Assembly: GCA_973895155.1 (NCBI GenBank)
Contig: OZ316891.1
Location: forward strand, 6,138,001-6,202,000
DNA from: Marsupella aquatica
Taxonomy: Eukaryota > Marchantiophyta
Direction: 5' to 3'
Length of the DNA: 64,000 nt
Part shown: positions 11,660 to 22,734 of the stretch, one piece after another
Layout of the letters: every line of letters begins with the position of its first letter
Position numbering within the stretch: position 1 is the stretch's first letter
The notes under the pieces: model-generated
Database searches by the model: none
The model's input: only the letters and a program-made list of their open reading frames with translations
What the model was told of the DNA's origin: nothing
Made by a program: the position numbers and the translations under genes

Positions 11660-12109
11660 CTACTGTGTGAAAACGAAATTGCAAAATGCCGTCGCAGGAT
11701 CCTTTTCATGTCGAACCTCATAAGACATATGGACAACATCTCGGAGAGGTTTTCGTGTCTCCTCCACTTTACCAGCCAAAAACATGCAGGACGTTGCAAT
11801 GATATATCTATCATTTTTCAAATGTGAGTGTCGAAGGTAGAATCGATGAGAGAAGACAATTGCCGTGGCGATGGTCAACTGATGGACTCTCAGACGCATG
11901 CCCAGATCTTGAAGGAAAGTAGAATAGCACACTCGAAAGTACGTCTCTTTCTTCAAATCGATACCGTCAAGACGCGAAGGAGACCTTGTCTCTATTTCCT
12001 CCCTTGAAAAATACCAGTTGGAACTCAAATGGTCAGGCTCCTCGAGCCTCCCTAATAGTGTTCCACATCCCGCTAATGCCCTCTGGGGAGCTTGAAATCC
12101 ACCAGACAT
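11660..12109 (-). pseudogene. cyclin T (CYCT) retrocopy, copy 2, 3'-truncated
   Basis: The N-terminal half is nearly identical to the copy at 5,010-5,883. It keeps the frame that copy 1 lost ([13 protein letters not shown] is continuous), but the similarity stops just after that point and the frame ends in unrelated residues ([10 protein letters not shown]). The second cyclin fold is therefore absent. KVEETPKPL of copy 1 reads KVEETRKPL here. The break coincides with the edge of segmental copy X2 (about 11,693), so the truncation was probably made by the duplication itself. A functional cyclin is not expected. Confidence 0.85.
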
Positions 12110-13108
12110 GGTTCCCTGCCTTCTGCGTTCCTCGAAGAAAGAAACCTGGCTTTCTAATTTGATACCTGCGCACTAAACTGCCAGTGAGATATTTTTAATC
12201 ATAAGCTCAACACAACCGAGACTTTTGTGGTGGGACTAATCCGCACGTACACAAACGCTGTCCCAATTCAGCGAGTCAAGGAAACTGTCTGAAAAGCACA
12301 AAGGGCCGACAATTTATCCACGATCCCGAGTAAGGCCACGGAAAACGAGGATGGTCAAAATGTAAGCCCCTTACTCTTTAGCCTCAAGCTTAAATACCCA
12401 TGCTACCTCTCCAGCCACCCGCCAGAAGACTTCTTTGCTGTGAAGGAGGTTGTGAAGGAGGTTGAGGCTGGCGCCTGAAATCATACAAGAGACTGACTAA
12501 GGACTCCCCTCCAAGGACAAGTGACACTCCCTCGATCCGTCAAACAAAAGACTTCAGGCTCAAGCCTAAAACACCCATGCTTCCTCCCAAGCCACCCGCC
12601 GGAAGGCTTCCTTACTGTGAAGGAGGTCAAGCCTCAAATCATATATACAAGAGACTGACGAAGGACTCCCCTCCAAGGACAAGTGATTCTCCCTCGGGTA
12701 AACAAAGAGGCTGAAGCACGTCAATTAAAGCAACAACAGTCCACCCAGTTCTCGGCATTGACTTGAAATCCCGATCCAGGCTAAGCCACTCACCAACACC
12801 GCCACTCGCATGATCAAAGGCAGACCCGTAATACATAAATCGGGGCAGTAATACATAAATCGGGGCAGTTACATAAATCGGGACACCATGCATGAACGAA
12901 TTAAGGGCATCCACAACCCTGAACGCCCTCTCCTCCCACCTGCTGGTACCAGAAATTGACCTAACCGAGCTTAAACCTCCATGTCCTCCTCCTCCTCTTA
13001 CCTTTCCTCACAGTCATGCTCGCTGACAAACAAAATTTGGCCTAGAATAAAAAGGTCCAAATTAAAATTACCAGTAATCTTATCGTACGATGATAATCCC
13101 TGTTTAAC

Positions 13109-13306
13109 GTGATGGGAATAGCCGTCCGTGCGCTGTCGTACTTGTCAGACGATTGCGAAGATGAGAAGTTCCCATCCAAGTCGGGCCTTGAGGTCCATTC
13201 CCTCAACTTCGAAGGCTACTCAGATGCATCCTTTGCCGGCAATACCACGAACAGAACTTCCACATCCAGATATGTAGTCAAGCTTACAAATGGTGTTGTC
13301 AGCTGA
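13109..13306 (+). mobile_element. copia RNase H fragment, copy 2
   Basis: Same scrap as at 6,890. It is slightly better preserved, with FEGYSDASFAGNTTN, TSTSRYVVKLTNG and VVS, where the complete copia element has GYLFKLAGGAISW. It ends in a TGA in the SW-K position. No flanking reverse transcriptase or LTR is visible. Confidence 0.75.
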
Positions 13307-13350
13307 AAATTAATCATAACATGCCCTAAGGCCCACCAAATTTGATCTTG

Positions 13351-13825
13351 CTATGCCCTCTCAATTTCTTGCTCATCTTGATCCTTTGCTATCGCATATC
13401 TGGCCTTCTTGATAGAAGGAGTTCGATGATATCTAGCAACCCCACCACCCAGTTCACTCAGTGTCAATTCGGTGAACTTGGCTTGCCTGCCCAGTGGCAT
13501 CTCATGGCCTCTTGGCTCACCTTTGCAGACACAAACCAGTACCGATGTGCTGCTATGGAGGGAGGTCTGATCCTGCTGCCGCATAACTGAGTTCCAGCTG
13601 GTGCAACCCATCTGGCTGCATTCTGGATTCTGTTCGATCTAAGATAGGATCGTCCCTAGTAGTGAAAATTCCCTCACTAATCCATGTTTGCATCCAAGAC
13701 CTTGCGTGGTCTTTGCCAAGGGGAAACAACAGGGGACAGTGTTTCCCACTTTGGAAATGTGAAGGCTTTGGTCTTAGTGGGCTTTCTTCCGGTGCATTCT
13801 GAAGATTATCTTCTCTGTTACACAA
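13351..13825 (-). pseudogene. unrecognised conserved ORF pair, copy 2
   Basis: Collinear with 7,099-7,628. The frames 13,825-13,553 and 13,611-13,351 overlap and again carry SHFQSGKHCPLLFPLGKDHA and AKFTELTLSELGGGVARYHR. The family is not recognised. Confidence 0.4.
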
Positions 13826-14269
13826 ACAACTAATTTCTACATCATATTTTTTGGGGAAAGGAGCCTGCCAAAAGATGGGTGATTAGCCCTTCACTCCCAA
13901 AAATTGACTTACCTTAAAGCTATTAGATTTTTTAGTCAAAACTCAACGTGACTTCCCCAAACAGCTGCTTCTTGGTTTGCTGCCTCTCTTTCCAGATAGG
14001 TGCTTTGTGGTTAGTCATGCCCACTAGTAAGCCAGGTGACTTACTAAGTAGGCTTTGGCACTCTCTAGTATCATTTTTGTTATTTTCCTATGAAGTCACC
14101 CTGTAATTGACTCAATTATAATTGGCCTTTTTGTAACTCTCATCCCCTAGAACTTGACTGATTGAGAATAAATATATAATATTTAGGCTATGAATAATGT
14201 GTAATGAAATTCTTGAAGTTACATTATCTTAAATCTGAACTACAGTGCAAAAGTTCTTTTTCTATGCAT

Positions 14270-14563
14270 CTTGGGGTCCTCACTATATGAAAACCTTCCC
14301 ATCACCTAAGACATATTTAGGCCTTGGATCTCCTAAAATGCAAAAATTTTGTTTTTAAAAGTAACTCTTATAAAGCTAGAACATTCTTGGATTATTGCAA
14401 AATTTTGATTAAAAAACATTAATATTCGTATAAGTCTCAAAATTGAATTTAAAATTCTCTATTGGTTTTTCTGCAAAATTCTTAAGTTATCCCTAAGAAC
14501 CAATAAAATGATTTTATTCTTTGTGGCACGTGGTGCCATTTTTGTGGAAGTGAAACCCCCGAG
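14270..14563 (+). mobile_element. 301-bp-family MITE, copy in X2
   Basis: Starts CTTGGGGTCCTCACTATATG and ends TTTTGTGGAAGTGAAACCCC followed by CGAG. It is collinear with 8,073-8,372 and so was present before the segmental duplication. Confidence 0.8.
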
Positions 14564-15228
14564 CTTTTTATGAATCATTGAGAAATCACTTAGGGTAAAA
14601 ATCTTAATACCCTTGTGAGCACTTACATGTTACACACCCCTTATTAATTTTCATATAGCTAATTCTTTGGCAAATTTAAAAGACAATACTAAGATACAAT
14701 CAAGTGCATATGGATAGCTCAATGTATAGTTCTTGCTTAACCGCCCATATCATTGTAAAAAATTTAACTACTAATACAAGACCTATGCTAAGAAAATGAT
14801 ACATGGACCAATCCATTGGTGATTTGTGGCATACACTATGTGATAATACCCTTGCATAGAAAAAAATTGGACAAGAAACAAACAAACCTTAGTGTGATTA
14901 TGTAATAAGATGAGTTAAAAAATCATGTTCATTGCAAATTTGTGATTATAAGTATTAATTGAGAGAGCTTTTAAATACCCCTCATTTGTTTGCAGTGGTT
15001 CTAAGAATCCGACAAGTGATTTCCCAGGGGCATGAACAGAAAAAAAGATCTGAAAAATTAAACAACTTCTTGACAGTAATCCTCTTTTGAGTTCACCTTG
15101 CAAATTAGAGTGTCAAATTGTGAGACTTTTACATGATTGATATGAAGACTTAAAAATATGGAAAGTAAATGTGCATTATTTACTTGGTTATCCTTAGAAA
15201 CAATAGAAAATTATTTGTTTCAACCCCT
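14564..15228. other. AT-rich non-coding DNA
   Basis: No gene is seen. Short frames on the minus strand are low-complexity and unlike proteins. Confidence 0.5.
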
Positions 15229-15424
15229 TCAAAGTTAGAATATTTTTGGAATATTCCAAAATCTTGGTTAGAAGGACTGTAATGTTTCTATAAGTCTCAA
15301 ATTTGAAAAGACCATATTTTTCTATTGAGAAAATTTTTAAAGTCTTCATTTTGAACCAATAAAATGACTCTATCATTTGTCGTTGCACATGATGTGTTAT
15401 TTTTGTGGAAATGAAACCCCCGAG
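15229..15424 (+). mobile_element. 301-bp-family MITE, 3' half only
   Basis: Shares the right two thirds of the MITE (TTTTTGGAATATTCCAAAAT, TATAAGTCTCAAATTTGA, and the end TTTTTGTGGAAATGAAACCC followed by CCGAG). The left TIR is missing. Confidence 0.65.
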
Positions 15425-16246
15425 CAATCTTGGAATACATGGACTGAGAAACACCTATTGATTACAATGAGTCCATGTAATATGGTCTCATTCACAATTG
15501 GAGGACCCAAAAGGAATGTCACACTAAAAAGTGACCATAGTTTATTATGCTTTAGGATATCATTTGTAGGTTGTAATGAGATGATATAAAAAAATTGATG
15601 TATTGTACTTAATAAACATCTTGTAGGTTGGTAACATTCATTAAAGTATCTAACATTTGAGACTTTGAAGCTTTCCTTATATGTCCTTCAAAGATTGATA
15701 ATAGGACTTGTCATGCAACGGGTCACATCATTTCAGGACTCAAAAATACCCCAAAAAATGTATTTTAGACAATGAAATTTTACTAAAGCATGCATACTGT
15801 CTAATAGAATAATCCTATATTTTAAAACTCAAATATGGACACACACTAAACCTTTATATACAGGACAAAAATAATCAAAAAAATTGGCTTATTTAGGGTC
15901 ATCAATAATAGGATCCCTTAAAATAGTTGAAAACTTGATTTATCAACATGGTGAGGTAGGTTAGACCATGTAAAATACCCGATAAAATAGTCTTGTGAAA
16001 AAATTAGACAGTTTAAATGTCTTGAGATAAAATCATGATGAAACTTTTTCCATGTTACAAAAGTCATTTTTCACTTAAAAAGTATATTCTTGAGTCGGGA
16101 AAGTGGTTCCTGCGAGGTACACCCAATTGTGAATGAGGCCATATGATAGATATTCCAGATCAATGACAATAACCCAGACAGTTACATTGTAGTAATTTAG
16201 TAAGTGTAGGTTGAAAGAATTTAGATTTCTTGCTCCGGTTCCCCTG
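15425..16246. other. AT-rich non-coding DNA
   Basis: No gene or repeat of the families above is recognised. Confidence 0.5.
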
Positions 16247-16531
16247 AGCCCGCAATCTTAACTAAATTGCGGAGGACGTGCAAACACTCGAAGGGTAGGT
16301 TTTATTAATTTTAAACTAATAATGATAATTATTACCAGTAATAAGGAAAATTTTAATACTAAAATGGAAATAACAAGGGGTAAACAGGAAAAGGGCCCGA
16401 TCGCAAGGGATTCACTTCTTTTACACGGAGTGAGGGCCCAGGGTCTGATTCTAAAGCTATGCCAAAATACGGATACCCTGGGCCCTCACTCCGTGTAAAA
16501 GAAGTGGACCTCCTGCGATCGGGCCCTTGAC
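16247..16531. repeat. copy of the ~200-bp TIR sequence plus a short palindrome
   Basis: Positions 16,247-16,442 are a copy of the terminal repeat of the element at 17,017-17,961 (GGAGGACGTGCAAAC, GGAAATAACAAGGGGTAAAC, TTTTACACGGAGTGAGGGCC). About 30 bp further on the last ~55 bp recur inverted (16,473-16,531, CCCTGGGCCCTCACTCCGTG), giving a hairpin-forming palindrome. I infer two abutting ends of related elements. Confidence 0.7.
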
Positions 16532-16703
16532 TACCTTAACACTTAGCTCCGGCGTTGCTAACTCCGATGTCAAACTCCCTTATGGTCCAAGCCCGGATAG
16601 GCCATTGGGGGAGGACTTAGCATGGGGAGACTTGTGGACAATGAGACGTGGCACCGACGAAGGCAAGACGCCAAGCTGGTGAAAACACTGATGACTTAGA
16701 CTA

Positions 16704-16935
16704 GGTCAAAAACAAGCTTGAGGGGTACTGAAAAGTCACTCATTTTCTCCACAAAAAGGATATACTCCTTGTCCTTATTCCAAGAATATTCCAAAATGAC
16801 CAAAATGTGACATGGAATGGTCAAGATTGCTTGGAAAAACTTTAAAGGTTAGATCTTGCATGTCGAGTCTTTGGAAGTGTGCACAACATTGTTGGAAGTG
16901 CCCCCAACCTTGTGGAAGATAGTGTGTCCAACCTT
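16704..16935 (+). mobile_element. relic of the GGTCAA/4-bp-TSD MITE family
   Basis: Starts GGTCAAAAACAAGCTTGAGG and continues with CTCATTTTCTCCACAAAAAG, GACATGGAATGGTCAAGATT and TTGGAAGTGTGCACAACATT, matching the interiors of the copies at 28,518, 52,626 and 61,255. The right TIR is not found, so this copy is truncated. Confidence 0.6.
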
Positions 16936-17016
16936 TTGGGGAGGGTATTCCTCTTGGGCCCAAGGCCAATGGAGTTGACGCCATGGGCAACGGACGCTTG
17001 CTGCGCAAGTTATGGC

Positions 17017-17961
17017 CCCTGGGCTCTCAGTCTCAACTAATACATGGAGGATGTGCAAACCATTCGGTAGTTTTTATTCATTTTGAACTAATAAATTTTA
17101 TAATTATTACCGATAATAAAGGAACTTTTAATGGTAAAATGGAAATAACAAGGGGTAAACACGAAAAGGGCCCAATCGTAGGGGGTCCACTTCTTTTACA
17201 CGGAGTGAGGGCCCAGGGGTTATGGCCCAATCCAAGTTGGGCCGATCGGGACCCCAAGTGGTGATAAGATTTCAGGGCCTAGCCATGAGCAGTGGGTCGG
17301 CCCAATCACAACGGGCTAAGGCACTCTATTTGCGAATGCCTAGCGAGAAAGTTATGGGTGTTGCCAGTTGGTGGCGCGCCCAAATTTGTGGGATAGGGTC
17401 CGGGTTGGGGTCCAAAAGTTTTGGGACCAAAGTTTGTCCGGGGGTGGCGGGTCTCCAAAGGCATACATGAGGGGAGTGGTGTCTCTTTGGGGGCTAAGGG
17501 CAAGCCAAAGTCGTGAGCCGCGGCGATCGCGACACTAAAGGAAAACACCAAACAAAAATGGTGGTATCTTCCCAACAGGAAGTCCTTTGGAGGACAAATC
17601 CTGCCGAAACAGCAGCCAGGTCGCGTTCAATATCCCAACGGAGCTTGCGTTAGGGAGGCAAGGCCAAGCGTGAAGGTTGAGTTCCAAAGGTGTCTGGCCC
17701 CTAGACCATTAGTGGGGCGAAAACCAGGATTGGTTGCTAGAGTTGGGGCCATTCTGGTCGTGGGCCCTCTGTCACTCCGTGTAAAAGAAGTGAACCTCCC
17801 TGGGATTGGGTCATTTTCCTGTTTACCCCTTGTTATTTTATTTTACTATTAAAAGTTCCTTTATTACCAGTAAATTATAATTATTAGTTCAAAATTAAGA
17901 GAAACTACCCTTCAAGCGTTTGCACGTCCTCCACATATTAGTTAAGACTGAGGGCCCAGGG
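17017..17961. mobile_element. ~945-bp element with ~200-bp terminal inverted repeats
   Basis: The left end (CCCTGGGCTCTCAGTCTCAA) and right end (TTAAGACTGAGGGCCCAGGG) are the outer edges of inverted repeats of about 200 bp. Both contain GGAGGAYGTGCAAAC, GGAAATAACAAGGGGTAAAC or its changed form, and TTTTACACGGAGTGA. The ~540-bp interior is GC-rich and has no transposase. Such long TIRs are typical of Mutator-like non-autonomous elements. The flanks share only TTATGG, so I could not confirm a 9-bp TSD. A third TIR copy lies at 16,247-16,442. Confidence 0.6.
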
Positions 17962-19750
17962 TATTTATGGTCCCGACGTGTTGGGACAAGCTTGGGACAA
18001 GCTTTAGGACAAGCTACGTTATTTGGGCCATGAACATGTCTTGGGGTCAGGGGGATCAATTGGTGATCGATAAATACGAGGGGGAACCCGGGCCGCGCCC
18101 AAGGAAGAAGTTGTTCTAGACAAACAGTGGGCGTTGGTTCTGGTTCTGCCTTATGGCATCGGGAGGACCTATCGCTTACCTACTTACCAATATCTGTTGA
18201 GCTTGAGATAGGATGCTAGACTTGGGAGATCTAGATCCTAAAGGGTTATTTACCGAGGTGTTGGTTGCTTGTGCAGACAATGAGGACCGTTGAGTAGCGG
18301 TCATGTTGGAGAGCAAACTATGCGGCTTCGTATGGGAGGGGCACTAGGTTGCTTGCTCAAGGGATTCCATGGAGGCGTTTGGGCACCAGGGGTACTTAAT
18401 TGTGAGTGTCAGGATTGATGAGGGCATTGGGTGGCAAGGTCCACCACTTCAAAGAAAGAAAATACTCATATATAAATTGTAACCGTTTTCTTGTGTAAAC
18501 TAGCCAGAGTAAACTATTTAAGGTTGTGACTTGAAGGTAATGTGTCAACGTGTTTGGAGGAGGGGGAGCTTCAGTTGGGTAGTTTGTAGAACATGATGGT
18601 TTTGTTTATTTCTTAGTTACCATTCAAGCCAAAAGTACCTAAGTCCTATTGTCCTTGGAGACCAAATTAAGCTAGATTTGTGAGATGCCATTCCATCCAT
18701 GGTAAATCCATCTGATGGGGACGATACTATGCGTCCGGAGGAAAACTAGGATTCAATTTTTACTTCAAACTGGATGAGTATGAGATGTACATAATGAAGG
18801 TAATTTCTCATTTAGCAGAGCAAAACGTTTTTTCCCGCTAGTAGCTGTTGCTTGAAGCCACAATGAGTCAACCGACCACATCATTATTAAATGGGCAAAA
18901 TAACTGTCCAGGTTGCACTGGAAGAGACTGGAGACGAGACGAGCAAACACGGAGTTCAACTAAGACATGAAGAAGGGTCGTGCCACCAAAATTCAGCGAG
19001 CATCACTGAGTTAGACTGCATCTGAAGGGCCGGAAGACTGCATCTGAAAATTGCTTTTGCTGCAGCTGTTAAGTTGTTGTAATGGTGGGATGCTGTTAGT
19101 GAGGTAAGGAGGAGATATATGAACAATGATTAGCTAGTTAATTATATAAGACAGGAGGGTAGGACTCCAGGTTGGATGGGTCAGCCAAGGAAGAAATGAA
19201 CGATGACTATATATAGCAGCAGGGTGGACAAACGTGGCTGATGGCATTGACTGTACGTACGTGCTCTTGTAGGTAAGATAAGTAAGGAGGAGACGACCAC
19301 TGACTAACTAGAAGCCTGGGAGGTGTGGACGAGTCAGCCAAGGAAGAGATGAACAATGACTGTAGCAGGAGGGTGGGACAAAGGTGTATGATGGCTGGCG
19401 TTGCCGTTGACTGTGTTTTTGTTGGGAAACTACAGGAAGAGATCATGAACAATGGCTATCCCAGGAGGTAGGAATAGGGATGGGCATGGATGGCACTGAC
19501 TATCAACAACCAGTGATTCAGAAGCATTTAAGAGCGGCTAGAGCCCGGGCTAGAGGAATCTCAGAACAGTTGCGCAAATTGGTTTGGGCGTTGTTGGTTC
19601 CCCCTTCTGCAGCAACGACCCGATTCTCTACATCTCTACAGCTGTGGCAACAGCTCATATTATATCAGATTGTGAGCACTCAAACGCAGTAGTCCGATCC
19701 AAGTTATAAGCGCAGTCGGCCAGAACAGAGACTTTGGGGCTGGTAGCACA
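17962..19750. other. non-coding; imperfect repeats at 19,150-19,500
   Basis: No gene is recognised. About 19,150-19,500 contains three imperfect copies of a ~150-bp unit with CAGCCAAGGAAGARATGAAC and AGCAGGAGGGTGGGACAA-like segments, directly upstream of the Nudix pseudogene. A promoter role is not demonstrable. Confidence 0.45.
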
Positions 19751-20263
19751 ATGACATCATTGGTTGCACGTACCGGGCGTTACCAGCAGCGTTATGATCA
19801 AGGGTACCGCCTTGTTGCTGGTTGTGTACCTTATAGAAATCGATCACCAGGCCTGGATAATGGCAACTCAGAGAAAAATATTGAGGTCCTCATGATCACC
19901 TCACAACGAGGTGAAGGTCTACTTTTCCCCAAGGGTGGCTGGGAAACTGATGAGACAGTGGAAGGGGCAGCTTTGAGAGAAGCTCTTGAAGAGGCGGGAG
20001 TGCGTGGCATTCTTAGAGAAAATCTTGGTAGCTGGGACTACAAAAGTAAGAGGAAACAAGGAGAATTATGTCCAGAAGGACTCTGTCGGGCCAATATGTT
20101 TGCTCTGTCTGTCACAGAGCAGTTGGATAATTGGCCTGAACAGCATGCCCGCTAACGACGATGGTTTTCATTGGACGATGCGCTTGAGCAATGTCAGGTG
20201 GAATGGATGCGGAAAGCTCTCGTTAAGTGCAAAGCTTATTTGACAGTCGCGACTACCGGCTAG
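19751..20263 (+). pseudogene. plant Nudix hydrolase with one in-frame stop
   Basis: The ORF starts MTSLVARTGRYQQRYDQGYR, the usual N-terminus of plant Nudix proteins related to Arabidopsis NUDT16/17/18/21. The Nudix box is present at residues ~63-85: G-x5-E-x7-REALEEAGV, with the glycine in FPKGGWE. The family hydrolyses nucleoside diphosphate or diphosphoinositol-type substrates using the box glutamates to hold Mg2+. A TAA at 20,153-20,155 ends the frame after 134 residues. Immediately beyond it, in the same frame, 35 codons continue the expected C-terminus (RRWFSLDDALEQC, EWMRKALVK) to a TAG at 20,261-20,263. That makes a 170-codon gene with one nonsense change, right after the catalytic domain. 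There are no introns, unlike typical plant homologues, so a retrocopy is likely. A truncated but catalytic protein cannot be excluded. Confidence 0.88.
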
Positions 20264-20969
20264 GGTGGCTGCATCTACATGCATGCAGTTCAATACCCAA
20301 CATTTTCGTACCCATTTGCCAAGCGGCAGGAAGTTGGGATGACTAGCACCAGTTTATATCTAGCTTCCATCTGAGATGAACTCGAGGTAGAAGTACAGAG
20401 ATGGGTGCGTTGGCTAGAGTAGCTTGGAAATAGGCTAAAATGTTTTTGATGTCATTATCGCCGCATGTCCAGGATGATAATGATCGGCAATTTAGTATCT
20501 GAGGGGAGATTTTGCTAGATTTCTGAGCAACGAGTAGAGAGGTAGGGGACGGTTTTGCTGCAGTCCCTTGGTAATTGAATACTGCCGATGGAACCACATT
20601 CCACATATGAAAGCCTTCGGGACTTTGAATTGAAGGATGCATGTGTGTTTTTGTACTCACTGGACACCTGTCTTAATTAAGTATGGGCTCGACACCACAT
20701 CACTGTTCTCGATCATAAAAAGCTAGTGCAACAAGAAATATTGAAATAAGCCATGCAATGGTCTCTGCAAAATAAGTAATTGTAGGTTTGTCATAACTTC
20801 TTTGATGAGTATATATAGCTAATACCTTTCAAAGAATGGGTGTAAAGGTCAATCTTGTCGTCACTAGGAATCAAGGTCTGCACTCTTGCACATAATTGGA
20901 TTTTTCTTCGAGGGTTCTCCTATTGCAATCAATGGTAGGTACTAGTCGAGTCCTTTCAAGGCGGGACTT
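20264..20969. other. non-coding spacer
   Basis: No gene or known repeat is seen between the Nudix pseudogene and arm Y-right. Confidence 0.5.
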
Positions 20970-21576
20970 AATTTGTGTCAGGGCTGGCTTTTGCATCATT
21001 GTTTTTGTAACGTTATAGAATATAGCATAGCAAACAGGAGTGATTGAGAGCTTTCGGATCAAAAACTTGTTAATTTTGTAACGTTTTTTAGAATACAGCA
21101 TAGTAAATACGGAGTGATACTGACGATAAAAGATTAATTTCTGGCACCTGATCATGATTTCATGATTGCCCATGTTAGTATGGTCAAGTCACTGGAAGGT
21201 CCTGGAGTATACACACTGCACTCCCACAATTCTCCTTTGTTCCTCTGTCTGTGTCAGGTTCTACCATGCTCCCACGCAAGATTCCAGTGTCAGTTTAAGG
21301 GTGTTTGACCCTGCGCTGTGTGGTATTATATATGTATGGCTATTTTCTATTATTGAACGGAGGCGCTTCTGATGGCCGGCTCAACTTAGGTTTAGTGAGT
21401 CTATGAAAGTCGGTCAGGTTTCGGCTCAACTTAGCTTTAGTGGGTCCATGAACGTCTGAGATGTCCTGATCACATTGGTGTCTTTATTCGCGTTATCGAG
21501 TGTATCATATCGCGTATATTACAGTATTTTCTGTGTATATCTTTGCCTAGCTTATCATTTTATGAGCCATCCATTT

Positions 21577-21830
21577 CTTTTGCGTTCTACTCATGTTGTT
21601 AAGAGAGAGAGACAAGAGAGAGAGAACCCTCATTGGATCGAAACAATTATTCACTAGACTCAGAAGTGAAACTCACCTGCCATATGAAGGTCACTAGCTT
21701 CTCTTTTGCGTTCTCCTCATGTTGTTAAGAGAGAGAGACAAGAGAGAGAGAACCCTCATTGGATCGAAACAATTATTCACTAGACTCAGAAGTGAAACTC
21801 ACCTGCCATATGAAGGTCACTAGCTAGCGT
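21577..21830 (+). repeat. 126-bp tandem duplication
   Basis: Two near-identical units (TTTTGCGTTCTMCTCATGTT, GTTAAGAGAGAGAGACAAGA, TGGATCGAAACAATTATTCA, CACCTGCCATATGAAGGTCA). The other arm (9-10.8 kb) has a single unit, so this duplication happened after the arms separated. Confidence 0.85.
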
Positions 21831-22348
21831 TATCATTTTATTTACAAGAAACTTCGACTACAGGCTTTGCTTGCTATAACAAGCAACATCATGTACATCA
21901 GAAAATTCTGAATGGACAGAACAAGCAATACGATTTTATTAAAAAAATCTAAATGGATACGGGTACACCAAGCAAGGTTAGAAAAATCTAAATGGATACG
22001 AGCTTTTATTAATTTGACATAAAAACCATTACCTACTTGCCTTCTTCTATTTTCTTTCCTAAGCAAACACCGTACCTCACAGCGCAGATGTCAATGTACA
22101 TTTGTCTTGTAACATCATCTATCAATTATCTATAGAGGCCCGTAGTATCTATATATGATCGAGGATCATGGGTTGCATTTCATAGACTAATTGGTACGCA
22201 CATATCCATCGACGTACTACTCAATCTGGCACGGAACAGCTGATGAATCGCTTCGCTGAAAGGCGTAGGAACACCTGTTTAACTCTTCACACAAAACTTG
22301 GTCGTGGAAACGTTTCCTTCACTTTGTCGAAGAAAGCCTGCCACGCCT

Positions 22349-22645
22349 CTAAATTAAAGTAGAACTCTCCAAAAATTCTCTCATTCTCCAGCAGAGAAGA
22401 CCCAAGTGGGCCTGCGCTCCTTCTCCTTCTTCCCCCGTTTGAAATTGGAGTCGGGTAAGCTGGTCGGCCCGCATGGACGGTGGAAAATTTTCAATCTTCT
22501 TGACCTTAGCAAGAATGTATCCTGCCCTGACTCGTCTCCGCTCCAACCATCTCCGGAGCTCGAGCACACTCACTATCTGCGGCTGCGGGTTTGCTACTTT
22601 GTCCCCCACTGTCTGCCGGTACGTGCCCCTCCACTTTGAAGACAC
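22349..22645 (-). CDS. unrecognised Arg/Glu-rich ORF downstream of SIN3-like ORF
   Basis: A 98-codon frame beginning MSSKWRGTYRQTVGDKVANP with PQIVSVLELRRWLERRRVRA, PPSMRADQLTRLQFQ and LGLLCWRMREFLESS. It is 90 bp downstream, on the same strand, of the PAH ORF and has homologues at 9,273 (117 codons) and 1,480 (broken). I do not recognise a domain. It could be a later exon of the same SIN3-derived gene, since the intervening 90 bp contains stops in frame. The C-terminal ~20 residues present at 9,540-9,626 are lost here. Confidence 0.35.
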   Translation of the reverse strand: MSSKWRGTYRQTVGDKVANPQPQIVSVLELRRWLERRRVRAGYILAKVKKIENFPPSMRADQLTRLQFQTGEEGEGAQAHLGLLCWRMREFLESSTLI

Positions 22646-22734
22646 CCTTCCCCGACGAGCTGCAATTCAGTGATCCGGACATCATTAGCAGCCATCGTCC
22701 GGATGTCTCAATTGACGATGTTGGTCAGGCGATA

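Larger units (their letters stand above)
11693..15116 (+). repeat. direct segmental duplication, copy X2
   Basis: Second copy of X1 (5,466-9,067), same orientation and same order of contents. It ends near TTCACCTTGCAAATTAGAGTGTCAA. Its left edge cuts the cyclin T copy. Confidence 0.9.
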
